Shown in pieces: positions 19,566 to 25,354 of a stretch of DNA of 25,354 nt. The notes beneath the pieces were generated by a model. The model made no database searches. It saw only the letters and a list, made by a program, of their open reading frames with translations, and was not told the origin of the DNA. Every line of letters starts with the position of its first letter. The stretch's first letter is position 1. The stretch covers positions 1-25,354 of the forward strand of contig JADRCO010000859.1 of NCBI GenBank assembly GCA_021464525.1, written 5' to 3'. The position numbers were made by a program, and so were the translations under genes. The DNA is from Rhizophagus sp. LPA8_4_AMF. Its lineage: Eukaryota > Glomeromycota > Glomeromycetes > Glomerales > Glomeraceae.

Positions 19566-20055
19566 TAATAATGCGTTAGATTTAGATGGATCAAAAGCAA
19601 ACGACGATGATTTAGTATTTTCAGCGTTAGACAAAGGTATATTAGCTTATAGGGCAGGTGACCATCAAAAAGCATGGAAATGTTTTGAATATCACGCAGA
19701 AAATGAGAATATCGTAGCAAAATTTTGGAAGGGTCGTTATATATGGGAAGGACTTTATGACGGTATAAAAGAACGTGAAGAGGGCAGAGAATTACTTAAA
19801 GAAGCTGCCGATAAAGGAAATTCTGACGCTCAATTATGCTATGCTTTTACTTTTAATAAGGTTCTGAGTGAAGGTGATAACATGAACACATTTATAAATT
19901 ATCTTACTAAAGCTGCTGAAGGAAATAATGATATTGCACTAGATAATTTGGGTGATATATATTATAGAGGAAAATTGAATATTCCAAAGGACGAAAATAG
20001 GGGGATTAAATGGTTAAGAAAGGCTGCTAGAAGCATCAGGAATAGTAATTATTGA
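19525..20055 (+). CDS. Sel1-repeat C-terminal part
   Basis: Open from 19525: SDICLMPALLDNNALDLDGS, then about three Sel1-like helical repeats (AYRAGDHQKAWKCFEYHAEN; GRELLKEAADKGNSDAQLCY; KAAEGNNDIALDNLGDIYYR), ending KWLRKAARSIRNSNY. Sel1 repeats are protein-binding solenoids. It is out of frame with the exon before it, so it is probably the displaced C-terminus of the pseudokinase gene. The ATG at 19525 could serve as a start if expressed alone, which is doubtful. Confidence 0.6.
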   Translation: MIPSDICLMPALLDNNALDLDGSKANDDDLVFSALDKGILAYRAGDHQKAWKCFEYHAENENIVAKFWKGRYIWEGLYDGIKEREEGRELLKEAADKGNSDAQLCYAFTFNKVLSEGDNMNTFINYLTKAAEGNNDIALDNLGDIYYRGKLNIPKDENRGIKWLRKAARSIRNSNY

Positions 20056-20444
20056 ATAGGCTATACTAACCTAATGCTCTGTTTAACATAACATAAAGGC
20101 TCTTTTAAAACCTATCCATTCTTTATATTCTCGTTATGAAAATATTATGGAACTCGCAATCACAAATAAAAAGTCTTTTGATCAATATCAAAATATCAAA
20201 TACTGTATAAGGAATTGCAACCTCGAAGAGGAAGATTAAAATATATGCTGAAATTAAAGTATAACCCTGCTTAAATGCCCAATGAGAGAAGGAGTTTATG
20301 TTTGATCTTAAATTATTATATTTATTGTTTGTTTGAATAAAAGACTTTTTGGCTAATTGTTTTTTTTTATTTTATTTATTTATTTATTTTTATTTTTTTT
20401 TTTTTTTAGTATAATATGGAACAGAAAACCGAACAACAGCTATT
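20056..20444. other. 3' flank of the fusion locus
   Basis: No coding signal. AATAAA at 20336-20341 is a possible polyadenylation signal, about 280 bases past the stop. A T/A-rich tract with short TTTA repeats lies at 20360-20410. Confidence 0.4.
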
Positions 20445-20790
20445 TTAATGAAAATATACGTTTACAGTTAAACACAAAAATAATAATAAAAACTATCCGT
20501 TTAATTTATTTATAAATAAGAAAAATTCTTAATTTTGTATACATCAATAATCGTATATTACTACCATTGAAATAAAATTATTCTGTCGTAAGAGTTTCTG
20601 TTAATTGATGTATTCAGTTTACCTATAATACGTCATTCTTTTCCCGTCATCTTATTAGTTGACATAATATATGAAATTTACAAAAAATATTATAAATATT
20701 TATTTTAATATTTTTATTCGAATAGTAATTAATATATCAATTTATTTAAACTTACTTGTTTTTGTCTATAAGTCACTTACCTTTGAATTT
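20445..20790 (+). repeat. Dispersed repeat family, copy B
   Basis: Blocks in order: TTAATGAAAATA, TTTAATTTATTTATAAATAA, TTTTGTATACATCAA, AAGAGTTTCTGTTAATTGAT, ATACGTCATTCTTTTCCCGT with CATCTTATTAG, and a TTATTTAAACTTACTTG part. These match copies A (13605-13890) and C (23425-23650). Confidence 0.5.
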
Positions 20791-22083
20791 CTAGTTATAT
20801 GATCGTAATAAGTTGTTACCTAAAAAAACTGGTAATTTACAAATAAAAAATATATATGTGTTTAAATAAAGTTTATTTTCTTTTCATCGCAATTGTGATA
20901 AATATTAGCTAATTAGAAAAAATAAGCCAGTGTTTAATTTTTATAACCCTTTTTGTTTAGGACTTTTTTAACCTATTTAATTATAGTATGTGTTTTTCAA
21001 AATATTACTGCTGTAATAAAAGTTTTTTATTATATAAAAGTTATTATCTGGTGTCGTTGTAATAAATTAAATTTTTTATAAAAAATTATTTTTTTTTTCA
21101 CTCATTTTTTTACAAGTTCAATTTAAGTAAGTGATGTGAGCAAACCCATAAGTAAAATTTGATGTTGGATCGTATTGAAGTGTTGCCCTCTTCTATTTGT
21201 GTATCTATATTGAGCGAGAGGGGAAAAAAGGGAAAAATGAAAGTAATTAATTAGTAATAAAGCTTTGGTTAAGTAAGTTAGTCTGGTGACTGTGTGGATG
21301 AGTTAATTTATTTTTTGTGCCATTGGGTACCAGAGTTCGTATTGAGCGCTTAATAATTTTTGTGATAATATTGAGATTTTGAATATCATATAAATTGTTA
21401 TGAAGATGATGAAGAGAACAGAATAATTAAAATTTTAAAAGTATTTACCGAATGGATATATAAAACATCACATGAAGCTTAGTTTGCTTAGAAACTTGTA
21501 AAAATCTATGACGTAAGCTTCGGCCCTACTTTAACGCTTCATTATGTTCATTCCAATAAAAAGTAAATGTATCACTACACGTCTACACCAACAGACTCAA
21601 AGTCTTATACTTGGCGAACACTTGATATCCTCCACAAATAAATATTCATATATTTAAACACTAATGACTCTTTATATAAAGCAAACATTTTTAATTCATG
21701 TATGTTTCAACCCATTTTTTGTTTATTTACAACAGCTGAGTCACATTTTCTTTTTATTCTATATTTAACATCATTTTAGTTCAATACCTTTCATGATTTA
21801 TCCTTTCAATTATTTACTTTTTTTAGCGTATACTTTATTTAATCATATACATATGTAACGTAACAATATAAACTATACACAAATAAAATTGAAAAATAAG
21901 AATAATATAAGAAAGTAAAAAAAAAAAATCTATCTAAATGAACAGCCCTAAACACTTCGTATATCGAAGTCTGTTTTTTGATCAACTACCATACAATAAT
22001 ACGTCCGTAACTATTACTAAGTAAAACATTTAAACTGTTAGTTACCGCATAACCATCTTATGTGCAGAATTTCTACAATAAAT
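20791..22083. other. Intergenic, nothing supported
   Basis: Short open frames only. A somewhat less AT-rich patch at 21130-21360 has no recognised domain on either strand. No RNA gene was seen. Confidence 0.4.
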
Positions 22084-22467
22084 CATAGATGATAAATTAC
22101 CAAATTATACGGTAAGGATAATCAAAAATGGAGAAGCATTATTAAAACGCCTGAAGAAAAAAGATGAAGGAGGAGCTTTTAGAAAAAAGAATAATATTGC
22201 GTCAAAGGCTTGTGGAGAGAAAAAGAAAGAAAAAGGTGTATAAAAATAGAAGTAGTGACCGAATATGCCCTGGAGAGGAAAAGAGAAAAGGAATCTTGTA
22301 AAAGAGAGCAAGTAATAATAATGTTACGTAAGATGAGGAAACGAAATGAGAAACAGAAAGTATCAACGGTTTTCTACATGGTTCTTTTATTTAATTGTGT
22401 TAGAAATGTTTCTAACGTAACGTTTCTTTTCTATTTCTTCAATTGTAGAAATGCCATGATGAACTGA
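22084..22467 (+). other. Purine-rich tract with overlapping basic reading frames
   Basis: The plus strand is strongly A/G-rich from 22110 to about 22360. Two overlapping frames are open: one about 22090-22242 (IIKNGEALLKRLKKKDEGG, stop before 22250) and one 22210-22467 (start TTG; Lys/Arg/Glu-rich, then hydrophobic). The composition follows from the purine bias, so neither is convincing. A perfect 18-bp hairpin, GTTAGAAA-TG-TTTCTAAC, is at 22399-22416. Confidence 0.25.
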
Positions 22468-23424
22468 TTATGGTTTCAGGTAAATTTTGTCTTATGACAG
22501 CGGTTTTTGTTTTTATTTAATTAAAAAACATTAAGCCCTTTGTAGGAACATCGGGGCTACTTGGCAAACTAATAATCTGAACTTTAACCTCAATGGTAGT
22601 AATTAGTAATAGTATTTAATAGTTATAGGCTTACAGGAAATATATTTGTGCAATATTTACTGTATAACAGAAGTTTATTTACAGTAAACTTATATTAAAT
22701 ATCCAATAACATTTATTTATTTAAAGAAAATATATTTTTTTTTTATTATATTTTAAATAAAGATCTATACAAATTTATATAAGCATATTACAATAAAATT
22801 GGGTTCACATAAAAAAATATATTCTTATGAATTTTTTTTTTGATAGTTCATTTCTATGCTCAATTAAATGAAAGAGTAAAAGTAGAAGTCACTTTCTAGT
22901 ACAATTTTCACAAAAAATTAACTGTAGTACTAGAAGTACAAGCCTCGAAGAGCTAATCAGCTAGTACCCGACTTCGTTCATAACAATTATGTAATAATTG
23001 ATAATTTCAGTACCTTTAATTGTTTCTTTATTTCTTTCCCGTAAAATTAGCAAACCTTAAATATTGTCGAAAATCTTAATGGTTTTCAACACGAAATTAA
23101 ATGAACGTAAGTTTATATCAATTATATATTATAATATTATGTATCTATATATTACACCAAAATTCAATAAAGTTGTGTGGAGATTCACTATACGTATATA
23201 CCAGACTTTAGAGTAAGTTATTACTGTAATAATATATACATTTTATGGACACATTAAAAGAACATTATTACTTCAAAACAAAATAACAAATGTGCAAGCA
23301 AATGATTATAAAATATATGTTGTTGATAAATTAGTCAAATGTAATAAAGATTTCTCATAAAAAAGCTGATTGAAAATACAATTTTGGTAGCTAAGATATC
23401 AATATTATATAAAAAACAACAACT
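22468..23424. other. Intergenic, nothing supported
   Basis: AT-rich with many stops on both strands; short patches of higher GC near 22540-22600 and 22930-22980 had no recognised coding content. Confidence 0.4.
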
Positions 23425-23650
23425 ACTATAATGAAAATACAAGTTACCGTAATTGTCAGTTCAAATACAAAAATAAAAAATTTGCTTAATTTATTTATAG
23501 ATAACTTTTTTTCAGAATTTTCAATGGCATTATTACTTTTGAAATAAACTGCAATAAAGAGTTTCTTCTGTATAATTATTAGTTAATGTGTTTATTTTAT
23601 TTATGATACATCATTTTTTTTCTCGCTATCTTTTTATATTTATTATTAAA
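23425..23650 (+). repeat. Dispersed repeat family, copy C
   Basis: Blocks in order: ATAATGAAAATACAAG, CTTAATTTATTTATAGATAA, ATTATTACTTTTGAAATAAA, AAGAGTTTCTTCTG, TTATTAGTTAATGTG, TTATGATACATCATTTTTTT and CTCGCTATCTTTTTAT. These are shared with copies A and B. Its 3' flank (about 23728-23820: GGTTAGTAT, GGACAAAAT, GTTGATACT) is also found, inverted, beside copy A at about 13895-14000. Confidence 0.5.
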
Positions 23651-23834
23651 CAGTCTTACTTAAGGTATATAGACTGATCGTATACTTGAATAATTGAGAC
23701 TACCACAATGAAGTATTGCTAATTGGTATGGTTAGTATTATTGGACAAAATGGATTAATATCGGTTATTTAGATTACCATTACAATATTTGATTAAAGCC
23801 GTTGATACTTTAAAGGTGTACCGTCCGTGTACCT

Positions 23835-24098
23835 TCATGCATTAAGGCGTATGGTCCAGAGAAGATAAAATCGTCTGTAGGTTTCGGTAGAGGTAGTGTC
23901 AAGGGCGTTGATGTAAATAGCGAAAGTTATTTGTACAATTAGTAAGGTTGTCCAAACGATAAATTTGGTTAGGATATTTCTTAGATGATATACCAATGCA
24001 AAATCTGCCACCTTTTGCCGTAGTAATTTTGCTTTTTCTTGTTCATCTTTTCTTGTTGATCTTGCTATAAGGGTTACTTTTTGCGTGGAAAACTCTAT
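23835..24098 (-). pseudogene. Coding-like fragment with a transmembrane segment
   Basis: The minus strand is open for 87 codons without an ATG. It reads VTLIARSTRKDEQEKAKLLR, ADFALVYHLRNILTK, then a hydrophobic FIVWTTLLIVQITFAIYIN likely to span a membrane, then ALDTTSTETYRRFYLLWTIR. The charged-helix then membrane-segment order and the GC content above the surroundings suggest a real exon or relic. No family was recognised. Confidence 0.4.
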
Positions 24099-24235
24099 TC
24101 AATGTCACCACTATGTCCAGGTGGATACCATATTTTTCTAGAGTTACGATATAAATGTAAGAAATCTTTTTTAAAGACGTCTACTGGTATATTGAGGTAA
24201 GGAGTTCTAGCCAGACGGGAAGGACACTGTTTACT
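24095..24235 (-). pseudogene. Fragment with a WYPPGH motif, possibly UGPase-like
   Basis: Open from after a TAA at 24236 to TAG at 24095. It reads PSRLARTPYLNIPVDVFKKD and KIWYPPGHSGDIE. WYPPGHGD is a signature of UTP-glucose-1-phosphate uridylyltransferases; here a Ser is inserted before GDI and the flanks match poorly. It adjoins the membrane fragment in a different frame, so the two may be one broken gene or separate relics. Confidence 0.3.
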
Positions 24236-24469
24236 TTAGATAATCGGTAGATGAGTTGAATTAGAAATATCTTTACCATTTTCTTTGATTTAATGTATGT
24301 TGTTTGAAATGTAAATGTTTACTATATTTTATTCATATGACACTAATGCACTGACGTTTTTGAATTGAAGTGGCGTTTGGTAAGAACTTACTATAATGCT
24401 TAAAATATTTTGCATAGTTGATATGCTTAACGAGTTAATTTTTTCAGTTGATCATTTAGTTGGTGATGT
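24236..24469. other. Intergenic, with a candidate splice acceptor near its end
   Basis: No coding piece was seen. TTTTTTCAG at about 24439-24447 would be a good splice acceptor for the following phospholipase-like piece. Confidence 0.3.
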
Positions 24470-24604
24470 TCTCTTGAAATTTTTCGTATGCGTCCTGAGG
24501 TTGACGTTCTTTTTGAGTGTAATTTAGCATCCTATTTATAAGATAGCGAATCTAAGCAAAATATTACATCAAAACAATTTGCTGATTTTATGAAGTCTCT
24601 ATGA
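24470..24604 (+). pseudogene. Phospholipase C EF-hand-like fragment
   Basis: One frame reads LEIFRMRPEVDVLFECNLAS, an in-frame TAA, then DSESKQNITSKQFADFMKSL and TGA. RPE-(V/L)-D-x-(L/I)-F and the later IT-x-x-QF-x-x-F(L/M) are typical of the EF-hand-like region ahead of the catalytic X domain in phosphoinositide phospholipase C. No catalytic histidine region follows, and the two stops mark a relic. Confidence 0.4.
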
Positions 24605-24896
24605 TTATGTTTTTTAAATAATTAACTCACATGTATTAATATCCAATCTTATTTGTACTTATTCTTCCTCTAATGAATTTTTCTTAAATTTTGTAACTTT
24701 TATTTGAATAAGCTACTAAATCCCTTATCTATGCATTCTAGATAGAAATTTATTTATTCTATCTTTTACAATTCCAAGAAGCTAAAATATTATAGTGATA
24801 ACTATCTTTCGAAGATTTTAACGAAAGAAAGAATTACATTAATTTTTTCATTTCACGCACACAATAAATTATAAAGAATTTAATTACAATTCTTAC

Positions 24897-25061
24897 CTTC
24901 TTTAAACAGTTTTCGATGAGAACGTTGGTTGAACATATTTTTTATTATTAGTTTCTGCTTTATTCACAATTTCAAATTCTTCAATTTTTTTTAAATTCGC
25001 TAAAATTCATTATATTCAAAATAATTAATATCTTTCATCTTCTATTTCATTTAATCCATTC
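24897..25061 (-). pseudogene. TKL kinase N-lobe relic
   Basis: Bounded on the minus strand by a CTAG acceptor at 25062 and a GTAAGA donor at 24896, as in the relic at 14586-14782. In shifting frames it reads EWIK, DINYFEYNEF, KKIEEFEIVNKAETNNKKYV and FSSKTV. At least three frameshifts are needed. Upstream (about 25100-25160) SSCDYPVAIQQVAAISN may be part of the preceding exon. Confidence 0.55.
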
Positions 25062-25122
25062 CTAGAAAAAATTGTTTTAAATTTGTCTTAAAAAAAAAAG
25101 ATTTAATTACTAATAGCTGCAA

Positions 25123-25141
25123 CCTGTTGTATTGCAACAGG
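25123..25141. repeat. Small perfect hairpin
   Basis: CCTGTTG-TATTG-CAACAGG, a 7-bp stem with a 5-base loop, in the flank of the kinase relic. Function unknown; it overlaps a possible coding piece on the minus strand. Confidence 0.5.
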
Positions 25142-25354
25142 ATAATCACATGATGAATTTTCTGATATATATTTTTAAGGAAATTAATTATTACATAATG
25201 TTAATTTAGAGCTTTTATTTGTTTATGATTTGAATTATAATGCAAGTGAAAAACAAAAATATATTAAAATTTTATTATATTTAAAAATAAGATAAATTAT
25301 AATAACTAATAAAAGAACAATATTAAATTATCTGATTATTTTTGGCTAGATATT

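Larger units (their letters stand above)
15673..20055 (+). pseudogene. Decayed multi-module kinase/MLKL-like/Sel1 fusion locus
   Basis: The sequence reads on one strand as exons 15673-16057, 16289-16789, 16864-17335, 17404-19386 and 19459-20055. It encodes three ribbon plus kinase N-lobe modules, then a pseudokinase, then an MLKL-like bundle, a second pseudokinase and Sel1 repeats. Interruptions: TGA at 15871, an 8-nt loss near 15934, a shift with TAA at 16888, an 8-nt near-duplication near 17063-17078, a shift between 17404 and 17427, an extra A in 18344-18347, and a shift near 19522-19530. Taken together this is a pseudogene, although the long intact parts (16289-16789, 17417-18340, 18348-19386) could still be expressed as separate short proteins. 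Two genes that fused by deletion is the simplest history. AATAAA at 20336 is a possible poly-A signal. Confidence 0.75.

Noticed and set aside
19475-19720. Minus-strand open frame of 81 codons
   Set aside because: Antisense of the Sel1 part.
22105-22311. Minus-strand open frame rich in Phe/Ser/Leu
   Set aside because: Antisense of the purine-rich tract; low complexity.

Overview
The window is strongly AT-rich eukaryotic DNA with small GT-AG introns and long gene-poor stretches. Its recognisable genes are tyrosine-kinase-like (TKL) kinases with zinc-ribbon, MLKL-like and Sel1 parts. That combination matches the expanded kinase/Sel1 repertoire of arbuscular mycorrhizal fungi, so a Rhizophagus-like (Glomeraceae) nuclear genome is the best guess. 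This is inference from content; no ribosomal or mitochondrial marker is present.

Layout: 1-1759 (+) is the 3' part of a four-exon TKL kinase gene carrying an extra, degenerate kinase N-lobe and a four-Cys ribbon ahead of an intact-looking kinase. 1760-7262 has no intact gene; it holds gene fossils (the clearest is a molybdenum-cofactor-sulfurase-like pseudogene at 4516-5012) and a diverged tandem repeat near 5.6 kb. 7263-9517 (-) is a two-exon gene for a 720-residue protein: N-terminal helical bundle resembling the MLKL/HeLo type, coiled coil, pseudokinase (HRD kept, DFG changed to NFK), then Sel1 repeats. 9518-14585 is mostly non-coding, with a candidate promoter cluster, one doubtful ORF (11217-11663, -), a diverged tandem duplication near 12.0-12.6 kb and a nested inverted repeat at 14.1 kb. 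14586-15011 (-) is a kinase N-lobe fossil. 15673-20055 (+) is a large decayed locus in which three ribbon plus N-lobe modules run into a pseudokinase, which runs without a break into a second MLKL-like bundle, a second NFK pseudokinase and Sel1 repeats; at least seven stops or frameshifts interrupt it. 20056-25354 is gene-poor, with two further copies of a dispersed repeat, a GC-richer island of coding-like fragments (23.8-24.2 kb), a phospholipase-C-like fragment and another kinase fossil.

The main theme is birth and decay of kinase-based architectures. Introns fall in phase 0 at the same residue (after FLNE/FLDE) in every module, so the exon holding the end of one N-lobe, a zinc ribbon and the start of the next N-lobe can be duplicated in frame. 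This gives chains of ATP-lobe-only modules. The MLKL-like/pseudokinase/Sel1 proteins are the best candidates for a little-described signalling or cell-death system: the order bundle-brace-pseudokinase is that of animal MLKL, with Sel1 repeats added. That function is inferred and untested.
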